Shown here: positions 8,089 to 16,533 of the stretch, in pieces
Layout: each line of letters opens with the position of its first letter
How positions within the stretch are numbered: position 1 is the first letter of the stretch
From: Kibdelosporangium persicum
Lineage (GTDB): Bacteria > Actinomycetota > Actinomycetes > Mycobacteriales > Pseudonocardiaceae
Length of the DNA: 64,000 bases
Assembly (NCBI RefSeq): GCF_013280595.1
Contig: NZ_JAAATY010000017.1
Span: 1-64,000, forward strand
Reading direction: 5' to 3'
Translations under genes and position numbers: made by a program
Notes under the pieces: generated by a model
Told to the model about the DNA's origin: nothing
Databases searched by the model: none
Seen by the model: the letters and a program-made list of their open reading frames with translations, nothing else

Positions 8089-9318
8089 GTGAGCACATTA
8101 CCGATGCCTGAAACCTCCCCTGAACTGCCATTGCGCTACCCGTTCCCAGCCGGTCGGATGGGCACCCCACCACCGCTGGTGCACTGGGCTCGCGAGCATC
8201 AACCTGTCTGCCCAGTCGTGCTGCCTTCGGGGGACTCAGCGTGGATGATCACCAACAAGGACGACATCGCCACCGTGTTCACCGACCGGCGCTTCTCCCG
8301 CGAACTCGCCTTCCATGGTGCGCCCCGCATCGTTGGTGACGACACCACTGCGGTCCAGGGTTCAATCTTCAACCTCGACCCGCCCGATCATACTCGGGTA
8401 CGCCGCGTCGTCGCGCCCTACTACTCTCGTTCGGCCACCGAACGGCACCGCGAGATGGTCACCAAACTGATCCACACCACCCTGGACGAAATAGCCGACG
8501 GACCTAATCCGACCGACCTCGTCAAATCGTTCGCCGCTTCGCTTCCCCCCGCCATCGCCTGCGCACTGCTCAAGGTCCGTCCGGACATGGCGGGCGCATT
8601 CGTGAACAGCTTCTCTGTCCAGACTGCCTTTCGAAACACCCCTGCCTCCCTGGCCGCCGCATCCACCACTATCGCCAAGTTCAGCCGTCGGATCATCGAC
8701 TCCCGCCGCCACGACGACGTCGCCGATCGCGACGACCCCATCGGAGCCCTGCTCACCGCCTACGAAAACGGCACCCTCAGCGAAGCCGAACTGCACGGCA
8801 CCGCCTCCTACCTCGTCGTTGTCGGTGTGGGATCCCTCGTCTCCCCGCTGGCCACCGGCCCGCTCACCCTGTTGCTGCATGGCGACCAACTCCGCCAGTG
8901 CCGAGACAATCCGAAACTGTGGGCTCGCGCGGCGGAAGAGGTCCTGCGCTACCACCACAACGGCGTCCTCGGACTGCCGCGTATCGCGGCCGAAGACGTC
9001 GATCTGCACGGTGTCACCATTCGGCGCGGCGACGCGGTCTGCGCCACCATGCTCGGCGCCACCTGGGATCCCGCCTACTATCGTGACCCTGCCAAGTTCG
9101 ACATCCACCGCATGGAAAACGCCGATCCCACCTTCGGTGCCGGACCTCATTTCTGCCTGGGTGTGCATCAGGCCCGAATGATTCTCGCCATTGCTTATCA
9201 GGCGCTTTTCGAGCGGTTCGCCGATCTCGAACTCGCGGTCCCCGAACACGAGATCTCTTTCGACCAGGACTCCATGTTCATCCTCCCCAGCTCGCTTCTC
9301 GTCACCTGGAACACCTGA
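8089..9318 (+). CDS. Cytochrome P450 with atypical I helix
   Basis: A 409-residue bacterial P450. The GTG at 8089 is preceded by AGAAAGGTGG, which favours it over the upstream in-frame ATG at 8062. The K-helix ExxR is E284-V-L-R287, and the heme loop FGAGPHFCLG places the ligand Cys at 356. The I helix (residues about 241-255, LVVVGVGSLVSPLAT) lacks the usual A-G-x-[DE]-T-T: the acid-alcohol pair that delivers protons during oxygen activation is Gly-Ser here. P450s lacking this pair are known among peptide- and aromatic-coupling or peroxide-using enzymes. The gene is 31 bases upstream of an unknown gene and probably co-transcribed with it. No ferredoxin or reductase gene is adjacent. Confidence 0.93.
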   Translation: MSTLPMPETSPELPLRYPFPAGRMGTPPPLVHWAREHQPVCPVVLPSGDSAWMITNKDDIATVFTDRRFSRELAFHGAPRIVGDDTTAVQGSIFNLDPPDHTRVRRVVAPYYSRSATERHREMVTKLIHTTLDEIADGPNPTDLVKSFAASLPPAIACALLKVRPDMAGAFVNSFSVQTAFRNTPASLAAASTTIAKFSRRIIDSRRHDDVADRDDPIGALLTAYENGTLSEAELHGTASYLVVVGVGSLVSPLATGPLTLLLHGDQLRQCRDNPKLWARAAEEVLRYHHNGVLGLPRIAAEDVDLHGVTIRRGDAVCATMLGATWDPAYYRDPAKFDIHRMENADPTFGAGPHFCLGVHQARMILAIAYQALFERFADLELAVPEHEISFDQDSMFILPSSLLVTWNT

Positions 9319-9349
9319 CAGAGAAGGTGCAGCTCGATCGGAGATAATT

Positions 9350-10756
9350 GTGACTTCGAACAAGGTGCATGTGCGCAGTGACCTCTCGTGGAGAGGTCAA
9401 GAAGATCTCACTGTCAATGAACTGGGTCGGCTCGACGACACGCTTCTAGCCGTACACCAAGGGGGCGAGTCAAATGTACTCCCCGCGCTACGTCGCCACT
9501 TTCTTACCGACGATGCCATTGAGCATCCCGTCTCCGGAATCCAGGGCGTGCAGTACATCTCGCTGCAGAACGACAAATCGCCCACTGAAGGGCGCAACGT
9601 TCGCCGTCCGGTTTCCCGCGCAGCCAGACGCGTGGCAGGCGTCGCCACTTTCTTCGGCACAGACCTTCTGACCAGGGGTGACCGGGCCCTGTCGGTGCAG
9701 ACGAGCAGTTACCTCACGGAAGACGTTTTCGTCGAGGCGCGATTCCCGCGTGGCGTACACTACGTGCACCTACGCGGTGCCAAGAACTTGCCCCGCTCAT
9801 TGGCCGGAGTGGAGGCTGTGTCCATTCACTCTGGCATCTGTTTGTTCAGCGACAAGACGCTGAAGTTCTGGGACGAGAACGGTAATAGCCCACCCCTGCT
9901 TCAGCATCTGACCCAACGGCCGCCAACCTGCCGCCTCACTCACATCACTATGGACGACGACTTCTCGCTGTACGAGTACCTCACGGCCGCGCATCTGTCC
10001 CGCACGATTGCCGATGTGGCGGCCACATTGCCGATGACGTTGCCGCTGACCATCGTCGTCGAGGTTCCGCGCGTGCAGTACTACGGCTACCTGCTTGACG
10101 CTTTCCAGCGGGACCTTGTTGACGGAGAGCTGGCGCTGAAATGGTTTGACCTGGTCGATGCTCGCCACAACCGCGTCAGCCAGCTGTTCCAGCAGCGCCT
10201 GTGGGCCGAACTCGCCGCCGTCGGTTGTGAGGATCGCGCTAGGGTGCTGTGCCCGTCACCGGGACTGGATCTGCTTGCTGAGCACATCCGGATGTCCGTG
10301 TCCAACAGAAGATCCACACGGCACGAAGACCTCCTTGACATGCTCTCCCGTAGTGGAGATCCCGCGTGGAACCTGCTGTTGCAAGTCGAGTCGCCGTCTA
10401 CCTCCACGCAACTCAACGATGCGAGTTACATCGTGGAAGTCCTGCGTGGCGCGCGCGTTCGACAGCAGACGGGAAGTGGTCTGTCCATTGTGGTCGACAG
10501 CTACGAGGAGTTCCCTCGGCGGGAACACGCCCAACGCGTCTTGGACAAGCTGGGCAACGGACCGCCGCCGGCGCTGGGGATCTACTCGGCCGAACGCCTG
10601 CTGACCGTGGACACGCAGGGACGACTGGCCACGCCGTACCTTAACGACCCCGGCCGTTATGCGGTCGATGAGGCAGGCAACATGATCGACTTGTTCACTC
10701 TCGTCGATCACCTTTACGGACATTCTCATCACGCATACCAATCGAGCCTGTTGTAG
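9350..10756 (+). CDS. Unknown 468-residue protein coupled to P450
   Basis: The GTG at 9350 follows a CGGAG site by 6 bases; longer in-frame extensions run into the P450 gene and are not used. I do not recognise the family. There is no signal peptide or membrane segment, so it should be cytosolic. The protein looks well ordered, with alternating hydrophobic strands (for example LPLTIVVEVPRVQYYGYLL) and helices rich in charged residues, and tracts such as FDLVDARHNRVSQLFQQRLW. Residues 320-340 are Arg/Ser rich (SNRRSTRHEDLL). It sits 31 bases after the P450 stop, in a set with a methyltransferase, so it may catalyse or scaffold a biosynthetic step. This role is inference only. Confidence 0.75.
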   Translation: MTSNKVHVRSDLSWRGQEDLTVNELGRLDDTLLAVHQGGESNVLPALRRHFLTDDAIEHPVSGIQGVQYISLQNDKSPTEGRNVRRPVSRAARRVAGVATFFGTDLLTRGDRALSVQTSSYLTEDVFVEARFPRGVHYVHLRGAKNLPRSLAGVEAVSIHSGICLFSDKTLKFWDENGNSPPLLQHLTQRPPTCRLTHITMDDDFSLYEYLTAAHLSRTIADVAATLPMTLPLTIVVEVPRVQYYGYLLDAFQRDLVDGELALKWFDLVDARHNRVSQLFQQRLWAELAAVGCEDRARVLCPSPGLDLLAEHIRMSVSNRRSTRHEDLLDMLSRSGDPAWNLLLQVESPSTSTQLNDASYIVEVLRGARVRQQTGSGLSIVVDSYEEFPRREHAQRVLDKLGNGPPPALGIYSAERLLTVDTQGRLATPYLNDPGRYAVDEAGNMIDLFTLVDHLYGHSHHAYQSSLL

Positions 10757-11290
10757 GACCACGTCCGTTTCAAGATTTTTAGGTGGTGATATAACCGGTT
10801 CGATCCGGCGTGTCGGCCGCTGAGGAAGCAGCGAAGTTCCGGTAGCAGGAGGAGTCCGTCCGAGGACTTCTCACCACGGGAGCTTCGCTGCGTGGTCAGT
10901 TTGCCGTGGCGTGTGCGGGATGCTTCCGCCACCTGACTGTTGCGGGTCCCGGCCTTCCTGTCGGGCGCAACTACCGACGGCTTGTCAAGGTCGTTCGCGA
11001 GGAATAGTGCCGCCCGGAGGCCATCGCATGCCACCGGGCGGCTGTCGGTTCACTCGAATGTGCAGGGTGCGCTGTTGAACCCACGCGGCCGGGTGTCGCT
11101 GACGACCACGTTCGCATTGCGGGCGCGGATCGTGTGGCACAGCGCGGAAGGCGGTTCGATCGGTGAGGTCGCCGCGGAGGGGGCGTTTCGCGGCATACCG
11201 TGCCGAATTTCGCGACTATCCCCGGCGGCGCCATCGCGGGATGCTCAATGCCATTACACGGAGCAGGTCAGGTATTGGGATGCTCCCCGA
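10757..11290. other. Intergenic stretch without a recognisable gene
   Basis: About 530 bases between the unknown gene and the MmyB-like regulator gene on the other strand. It contains the hairpin at 10828-10891. Short frames on both strands have no convincing start or family match. The composition and scattered stops suggest degraded coding DNA, but no parent family could be named. Confidence 0.5.
10828..10891 (+). terminator. Long imperfect hairpin after unknown gene
   Basis: The arms GCAGCGAAG and CTTCGCTGC are perfectly complementary, and the interior contains a second smaller dyad (AGTCC/GGACT). It lies 72 bases after the stop of the unknown gene. It could act as a terminator for the P450 operon or be the end of a lost mobile element. 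There is no T-run. Confidence 0.4.
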
Positions 11291-12148
11291 TCATGTGTCC
11301 GTTCCGGCTCCCGTCAGCGCTTGGACGCCGATGACCTCCAGCAGCCGCAGCCGGTCGGCGGTCTCACTGCCCTCCGGCGCGGTGAAGGCCATGATCCGCA
11401 GGTCGGTTCCGAGTGCCGCGAGGATGTCGCAGTCGAGGGTGATCTCACCGACGCTGGCGTGTCGGACCGTCTTGGTCAGGGGCTCGTGCACGCCCACCAC
11501 GCCGGAGTCCCACAGCGCCGCGAAGTCACCGCTGCGGGTTCGGAGCTCGTGGATCAGTGCGGCCAGGCCGGCGTCCTTCGGATAGCGAGCCGACGCCGCT
11601 CGCAGGTCGGACACGAAGGCCGTGCGGTGTCCCGTCTCCCGGCTCACTGCCTGGGGGTATCCGACGAGGGGTTCGACGAAGGACCACCACACCGCGTTCC
11701 TCCTGAAGTCGTGTGGTGTGGGCGGGTCGCCGAACAGCGCGGCCCACAGCGGGTTCCACGTGATGAGGTTCCATGCGGCGTCGTACACGCTCAGTGGGGT
11801 GCTCGTCAGCCGGTCCAGCAGGCGCTGGACGCCTGCGGGCACGTGGTCGGAGACCTGCCCGGGGCCGGGCACTGTCTGACCGGCGAGCACGAACAGGTGC
11901 TCACGCTCCGCCGTCGTCAGCCGCAACGCCCGAGCCAGCGTGGACAGTACTTGGGGGGACGGATTGGTCGACCTGCCCTGTTCGAGCCGCACGATGTAGT
12001 CGACGGACAGGCCGGCGAGCAGGGCGAGCTCCTCACGCCGCAGGCCTGGCGCGCGCCGGTGTCCGTCGCCTGGCAGGCCGACCTCTGCGGGTTTCGTGCG
12101 ATCCCGCCAAGCATGCAAGGCCCTGCCAAGATCCGTGGTTCCGGTCAT
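11291..12148 (-). CDS. MmyB-like helix-turn-helix transcriptional regulator
   Basis: A 285-residue regulator. An open frame extends much further upstream, but the family start is the ATG at 12148 (MTGTTDLGRALHAWRD). The N-terminal XRE-type HTH (RAPGLRREELALLAGLSVDY, LEQGR) binds DNA. The C-terminal half (VYDAAWNLITWNPLWAALFG and later WDSGVV/ITLDCDIL) is the MmyB-type ligand-binding domain that accommodates small hydrophobic molecules. Such regulators are common beside oxidoreductase genes in actinomycetes. The divergent aldo/keto reductase gene at 12299 is the likely target, with a 150-base shared promoter region. Confidence 0.9.
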   Translation of the reverse strand: MTGTTDLGRALHAWRDRTKPAEVGLPGDGHRRAPGLRREELALLAGLSVDYIVRLEQGRSTNPSPQVLSTLARALRLTTAEREHLFVLAGQTVPGPGQVSDHVPAGVQRLLDRLTSTPLSVYDAAWNLITWNPLWAALFGDPPTPHDFRRNAVWWSFVEPLVGYPQAVSRETGHRTAFVSDLRAASARYPKDAGLAALIHELRTRSGDFAALWDSGVVGVHEPLTKTVRHASVGEITLDCDILAALGTDLRIMAFTAPEGSETADRLRLLEVIGVQALTGAGTDT

Positions 12149-12298
12149 CTCCCCAGTATCGGCGGTCGGCCGCGGCCCGTCGTGGTACTCGGGATCCACC
12201 GGCTGCGGCGGGTACTGGTCGATTCCCGGGGGCTCGCGGAAGGTGGATCTACCGGCCGGCGGGAGCCACCTGCCGGTCTGCACCGAAGGAGCACGTTG

Positions 12299-13318
12299 AT
12301 GAAGTACCGCAAGCTCGGGCGGACCGGGATCGAGGTCAGCCCCTACGCACTCGGCACGTTGATGTTCGCCAGCCAGATGGGCAACGCACCGGACGAGTCG
12401 GTCCGGATCATCCACAAGGCGATCGACGCCGGGATCAACCTCATTGACACCGCCGACCGTTACGCCGACTCCGAGGATATCGTCGGAAGGGCACTGAAGG
12501 GCCGCCGCGACGAGGTGGTCCTGGCCACCAAGGTCGGCATGCCCATGGGCGCGGGGCCCAACCAGCAGGGCGGCTCCCGCCGCTGGATCACCACCGCCGT
12601 CGAGAACTCCCTGCGCAGGCTCGGCACCGACTACATCGACATCTACCAGCTCCAGCGGCCCGACCCGGACACCGACCTGGAGGAGACCCTCTCTGTCCTG
12701 ACCGACCTCGTCAGGGCGGGCAAGGTGCGCGTGGTCGGTTCCTCGACGACGCCCGCCTCGATGATCGTCCAGGCCCAGTGGGTCGCAGAACGCGCCGGGC
12801 TGCAGCGGTTGCGCACCGAGCAACCGCCGTACTCGATCCTGAATCGCGGCATCGAACGGGAGGTCCTGCCGATCGCGCAGGAGTACGGCATGGGCGTCAT
12901 GGTGTGGGGTCCGTTCGCCCAAGGCATGCTGACCGGCCGGGTGCGCAAAGGCGGTGGCAACGACCTCAAACGCGTCCAGTACTCCCGCCACCTCTCCGAC
13001 GAACGCCGCATCGACGTCGTCGAACAACTCGTCCCGCTCGCGCAGGAGGCCGGCCTGCCCATGACTCACCTGGCGATGGCGTTCGCCGTCGCCCACCCGG
13101 GCGTCACCGCCGCACTCCTCGGCCCGCGCACCATGGCACACCTCGACGACCTTCTGGCCGGGGCTGCCGTCGAACTGTCCGACGAGGTCATGGACCGGAT
13201 CGACGAGATCGTCCCGCCGGGCACCGACGTCACCGCGCTCGACCAGGAGTACCGACCCCCGGCATTGCTCGAGACCGCTCTCCGGCGTCGCCCCGCTGGG
13301 CTCCGGTCGGCGGCCTGA
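12299..13318 (+). CDS. Aldo/keto reductase with altered catalytic tetrad
   Basis: A 339-residue NADPH-dependent aldo/keto reductase of the YghZ/tas-like group. The start is the ATG at 12299 with GAAGGAG upstream; the open frame beyond it is not coding. Family blocks are LGRTGIEVSPYALGT, DTADRYADSEDIVG (catalytic Asp50 and Tyr55), ATKVG (Lys78) and the C-terminal cofactor region ALLGPRTMAHLDD. The fourth tetrad residue, a His in the typical YQIHRPDP block, is Gln119 here (YQLQRPDP). The physiological substrate is unknown. It is divergent from the MmyB-like regulator gene, which probably controls it. Confidence 0.92.
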   Translation: MKYRKLGRTGIEVSPYALGTLMFASQMGNAPDESVRIIHKAIDAGINLIDTADRYADSEDIVGRALKGRRDEVVLATKVGMPMGAGPNQQGGSRRWITTAVENSLRRLGTDYIDIYQLQRPDPDTDLEETLSVLTDLVRAGKVRVVGSSTTPASMIVQAQWVAERAGLQRLRTEQPPYSILNRGIEREVLPIAQEYGMGVMVWGPFAQGMLTGRVRKGGGNDLKRVQYSRHLSDERRIDVVEQLVPLAQEAGLPMTHLAMAFAVAHPGVTAALLGPRTMAHLDDLLAGAAVELSDEVMDRIDEIVPPGTDVTALDQEYRPPALLETALRRRPAGLRSAA

Positions 13319-13355
13319 GCCGGGGCCCGCGGATCACCCGCGCTGGTTCGCCAGG

Positions 13356-13865
13356 TCAGAGCCGCCGCGGGGTCCGTCCGGTGGACCGCATCCCGGTGTG
13401 CTCGCCTTCGACTTGGCCGGCGATCTGGCGGCCGATGTCACGCAACTCGGTCACCTGGTCGGGCCTGAGCGCGTCGAACACGTACCGCCGGACCGCGGCC
13501 ACGTGGCCGGGTGCGGCCTTCTTGACCACCGCCATGCCCGCCTCGGTGAGGGTCGCCTCGATGTAGCGGCCGTTCTCCGCGCTGGGCGCCCGTCGCATCC
13601 AGCCGCGCTGCTCAAGGCGTTTGGCCACGTTGGACAGCCGGGTCACCGAACCGTTCACGTGCTGGGCGAGGTCACTCATTCGCAGGCACCGGTCGGGAGA
13701 CATGGACAGCGAGGCGAGCACGAGGTACTCGAAGAACGAGATGCCGCTGTCACGCTGCAACTGAGCGTCGATCTCACTGGGCAGCTTGATCATCAGCCAG
13801 GACAGGGAGATCCAGGCGTCGAGCTCGTCCGGCGACAGCCACTGGGGTTCACTCTGGCCCTTCAC
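13356..13865 (-). CDS. MarR-family transcriptional regulator
   Basis: A 169-residue winged-helix repressor-type protein. The GTG at 13865 gives the usual N-terminal helix (SPDELDAWISLSWLMIKL); later ATGs would remove it. The core contains FFEYLVLASLSMSP, MSDLAQHVNGSVTRLSNVAKR (recognition helix region) and the wing RAPSAENGRYIEATLTEAG. It lies beside F420-linked gene relics and upstream of a quinone-oxidoreductase and LLM pair on the other strand. Two related TTGATTTCA-containing dyads at 14022 and 15337 are candidate operators. Confidence 0.9.
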   Translation of the reverse strand: MKGQSEPQWLSPDELDAWISLSWLMIKLPSEIDAQLQRDSGISFFEYLVLASLSMSPDRCLRMSDLAQHVNGSVTRLSNVAKRLEQRGWMRRAPSAENGRYIEATLTEAGMAVVKKAAPGHVAAVRRYVFDALRPDQVTELRDIGRQIAGQVEGEHTGMRSTGRTPRRL

Positions 13866-13875
13866 GCCGGCGATC

Positions 13876-14012
13876 CTACTCAAAAGGCCAGGTCGACCAC
13901 TCGCGCTCGCCAGGCGGGTACCAGGACATTGATTTGGTGGACGCGGCCAGCCGCATCGGTCGTTCCCAGGTCCACAACGAGTCGTAGCCGAGCCGTGGCG
14001 CCAAGTCCAGCA
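13876..14012 (-). pseudogene. Fragment of an LLM (F420-type) oxidoreductase gene
   Basis: On the minus strand the segment LAPRLGYDSLWTWERPMRLA matches the N-terminal region of LLM-class oxidoreductases and closely resembles AERLGYDSLWTYERLLRPMA in the intact gene at 15419. Neither the first strand (KLGIMLP) nor anything after about 45 residues is present. It is a short leftover of a lost or duplicated gene. Confidence 0.5.
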
Positions 14013-14021
14013 TCGATTCAT

Positions 14022-14035
14022 GGTTGAAATCAACC
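14022..14035. promoter_or_regulatory. Palindrome GGTTGA-AA-TCAACC, candidate MarR operator
   Basis: A perfect 6-2-6 inverted repeat 36 bases upstream of the F420-reductase relic. Its complement contains TTGATTTCA, which also occurs inside the 36-base dyad before the LLM gene at 15419. MarR proteins bind such short palindromes, and a MarR gene is 160 bases away. The regulatory link is inferred. Confidence 0.4.
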
Positions 14036-14070
14036 TTGAAATGATTGGTGCGGAGGACGACAATCACCCC

Positions 14071-14244
14071 ATGACAACCGTCGGACTCATCGGCAGCACA
14101 GTCGCACGACCAGCCATCGCCGCGGGCCACAACGTGGTCCTCGGCAACTCCCTCGGCCCCGAGACGCTCCAGAACCTGGTCGCCGAACTGGGGCCGAACG
14201 CTTGCGCCGCCCCCGCCTCCCACCGCCTGCCCCGGATCAAGTGA
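14071..14244 (+). pseudogene. Remnant of NADPH:F420 oxidoreductase gene
   Basis: The frame begins MTTVGLIGS and continues TVARPAIAAGHNVVLGNSLG with PETLQNLVAELGPNA, the N-terminal Rossmann segment of NADPH-dependent F420 reductase (Npd/Fno family). The glycine loop GSGNIGGTVA is shortened to GSTVA, so the dinucleotide fold is broken, and the frame stops after 57 residues of a roughly 210-residue family. It is a clear gene fragment. Its presence beside an F420-type oxidoreductase suggests the locus once carried a cofactor-regenerating partner. Confidence 0.65.
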
Positions 14245-14361
14245 GAAGAAACGGAAGCGCCGTATCCAGCTCAGGGGCTCCGTCGCGTCCTGAAACCGCT
14301 ACGCAAGGCCGAATGGGCAGCAGCGCCCAGTAGCAGCAACGGAAGGGTGTCACGATCATTC

Positions 14362-15321
14362 ATGCGGGCTGTTCAGTACGAGCGCGTCGGCGGTCCAGAA
14401 GTACTACGTGTCAACAATGTGCCCACTCCTGAACCTGGATCGGGAGAGGTCCTTGTCGAAGTCCGCGCGGCCAGCGTGGATGCTTCGGAGGCGGTCATCC
14501 GCGCGGGCAAACTGCGCGGTTTCGTCCGAGGCCGGTTCCCCCGTCGCCTGGGGAGCGACTTCGCCGGCCACGTCGTGGCCCTGGGCCCCGGAGTCCACGC
14601 GTGGAGCGTCGGCGACGACGTCTGGGGACTGATGCCGCACTACGCGTTCGGCGCCTTGGCCGACTACGTCGTCGTCCCCGGGCAGCGGCTCGCCAGGGCG
14701 CCGGAGAACCTGAGCCTGCTGGATGCCGCGGCACTGCCGGTGTCAGGCACAACCGCCCTCACCGCGCTGACGGACAAGGCCGGCCTGAAAAGTGGGGAAC
14801 GACTGCTGGTTCGCGGCGCGAGTGGGGCCGTCGGAAGCCTTGTGGTGCAACTGGGTAAGGCGTTCGGCGCCCATGTCACCGGGCTGGCCGGTGCTGCCAA
14901 CCTTGACCTGGTCACCGAACTCGGCGCCGACGTGGCCCTGGACTACCGAACGACCCGCCCGGAGGAACTCGGCTCCTTCGACGTGATCGTCGACCTCGTG
15001 GGCACACACATCAGCGCCTACCTGGCCCGACTTACCCGCGGCGGCCGGATGGTCGCTCTCGCCTTCGACCAGGACCGCATCCTGACCTCCATGGCCACCC
15101 TGATACTGCGCTTCGCGGTGGATCGGCGGATCAAGGTCTTCAGCAACAACCCGTCGCCGGAGCGGATCGCCGGGCTGACCACGGCGGTCGAGGCCGGAAG
15201 CATCCGCCCCGTGATCGACACCGTCTTCCCGCTGACCGGCATCGCCGAGGTTCACCGACGCCTCGAAGCGGGCGGCGTCCGGGGCAAGCACGTGATCGAC
15301 ATGCGGCTCGACAGAGCATGA
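14362..15321 (+). CDS. NAD(P)-dependent zinc-free alcohol dehydrogenase/quinone oxidoreductase
   Basis: A 319-residue medium-chain dehydrogenase. MRAVQYERVGGPEVL at 14362 is the canonical family start; an upstream GTG at 14347 overlaps the GGAAGGG site. The N-terminal GroES-like domain has LGSDFAGHVVALGPGV, and the Rossmann fold has LLVRGASGAVGSLVVQLGKAFGA. The structural and catalytic zinc Cys ligands are absent, so it belongs to the quinone-oxidoreductase (QOR) branch. It should act on an enone or quinone in the cytosol. The LLM gene follows 97 bases later on the same strand. Confidence 0.9.
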   Translation: MRAVQYERVGGPEVLRVNNVPTPEPGSGEVLVEVRAASVDASEAVIRAGKLRGFVRGRFPRRLGSDFAGHVVALGPGVHAWSVGDDVWGLMPHYAFGALADYVVVPGQRLARAPENLSLLDAAALPVSGTTALTALTDKAGLKSGERLLVRGASGAVGSLVVQLGKAFGAHVTGLAGAANLDLVTELGADVALDYRTTRPEELGSFDVIVDLVGTHISAYLARLTRGGRMVALAFDQDRILTSMATLILRFAVDRRIKVFSNNPSPERIAGLTTAVEAGSIRPVIDTVFPLTGIAEVHRRLEAGGVRGKHVIDMRLDRA

Positions 15322-15336
15322 GGAGCCGGGCCCACC

Positions 15337-15372
15337 ACTCGTTTCAACCTTGATTTCACGATTGAAACGAGT
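15337..15372. promoter_or_regulatory. Perfect 11-14-11 inverted repeat upstream of LLM gene
   Basis: The arms ACTCGTTTCAA and TTGAAACGAGT are perfectly complementary, separated by CCTTGATTTCACGA. The dyad ends 46 bases before the GTG of the LLM oxidoreductase, so a bound regulator would cover its promoter. The MarR regulator at 13356-13865 is the nearest candidate, and the core TTGATTTCA recurs near 14022. Confidence 0.6.
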
Positions 15373-15418
15373 CTATCCTCGGGGTACCGCACATCCGTCG
15401 TACCGCAGGAGAGTGTCT

Positions 15419-16333
15419 GTGAAGCTCGGCATCATGTTGCCCGTGTCCGGAGTCCACGCGTCGCCGGCGACCATCAGGACCATCGCGCAGGCCGCGGAGA
15501 GACTCGGCTACGACTCGTTGTGGACCTACGAACGGCTGCTGCGCCCGATGGCACCGCTGCTGCCCGGCCCGGACGGCAATCTGGAACGCATCCCCGACAT
15601 CTACCACACCGCCTTCGAGCCACTGGAGACGTTGAGTTACGTTGCCGCGCTCACCAGCCGCATCGCGCTGGGCACCAACATCGTCAACCCGCTGTTCCAC
15701 GCGCCGGTCGTGCTGGCCCGCAGGTACGCCACGCTCGACCAGTTCAGCGGTGGCCGCGCCATCGCCGGGTTCGGGCAGGGCTGGATGCCCCAGGAGTTCG
15801 CGACCGCAGGCGTGTCCATGAAGCGGCGCGGCGCGGGATTCGACGATGTCATCGCGGCGATCCGGGCCTGCTGGGGACCTGACCCTGTCGAGTACGCGGG
15901 CCGCTTCTACTCGATCGAGGCCTCCGAGATCAACCCGAAGCCCGTCCGTGGCGACATCCCGGTCATCATCGGCGCCAACACCGACGGCGGCATCGACCGG
16001 GCCGCCAGGATCGCCGACGGCATCACGCCGCTGACCTGGGAACTGGACGCGGTGACCGCGCAGGCCCAGCGCTTCCGGACGACCGCGGAACGCCTCGGGC
16101 GAAACCCGGCCGCGCTCACCGTGACGGCACAGACCAACCACGTCATGCAGCCCAAGCCGATCAGTGGTGATCGTCCGTTCCTCGCCGGCTCACCGCAGCA
16201 ACTCGCCGACGACATCGAGCAGTTGCGGCACCGTGGGTTCGACGGGGTGCTGTTCGCGTTCCCGCCCAGCGACGAGATCCCCACGCAGATCGAGATGCTC
16301 GACGAACTCCGTTCCCTGGTCCCAGCCGCGTGA
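15419..16333 (+). CDS. LLM-class F420-dependent oxidoreductase
   Basis: A 304-residue luciferase-like (TIM-barrel) oxidoreductase. The GTG at 15419 follows a CAGGAGAG site and gives the family start KLGIMLPVSG. Characteristic blocks are AERLGYDSLWTYERLL, TSRIALGTNIVNPLFHAP, RYATLDQFSGGRAIAGFGQGW and PKPVRGDIPVIIGANTDGG, matching the F420-binding group common in actinomycetes. It transfers hydride from F420H2 (or flavin) to an unknown substrate. The adjacent F420-reductase relic and the dyad upstream suggest a MarR-controlled detoxification or redox unit. Confidence 0.9.
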   Translation: MKLGIMLPVSGVHASPATIRTIAQAAERLGYDSLWTYERLLRPMAPLLPGPDGNLERIPDIYHTAFEPLETLSYVAALTSRIALGTNIVNPLFHAPVVLARRYATLDQFSGGRAIAGFGQGWMPQEFATAGVSMKRRGAGFDDVIAAIRACWGPDPVEYAGRFYSIEASEINPKPVRGDIPVIIGANTDGGIDRAARIADGITPLTWELDAVTAQAQRFRTTAERLGRNPAALTVTAQTNHVMQPKPISGDRPFLAGSPQQLADDIEQLRHRGFDGVLFAFPPSDEIPTQIEMLDELRSLVPAA

Positions 16334-16533
16334 GCACGAGTGGACGCGGTCCATGCAGACGCCGGCCCGAGCGCAACCGGTTCCAGGCCGGAGTCATCGA
16401 GTCTGCAGGTCATGAATGACACCGACGTTCGCCGCACAGGGCGGGCGCGGCCACGATCGCGAACGATCGCAGCACCTTCCAAGGCGACGACCAGCACGGA
16501 TACCTCAACTACGCAGTGTTGGAGGCAGGAACC

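Noticed and set aside
10940-12298. Long N-terminal extension of the aldo/keto reductase frame
   Set aside because: It is antisense to the MmyB-like regulator; the AKR family start with ribosome binding site is at 12299.
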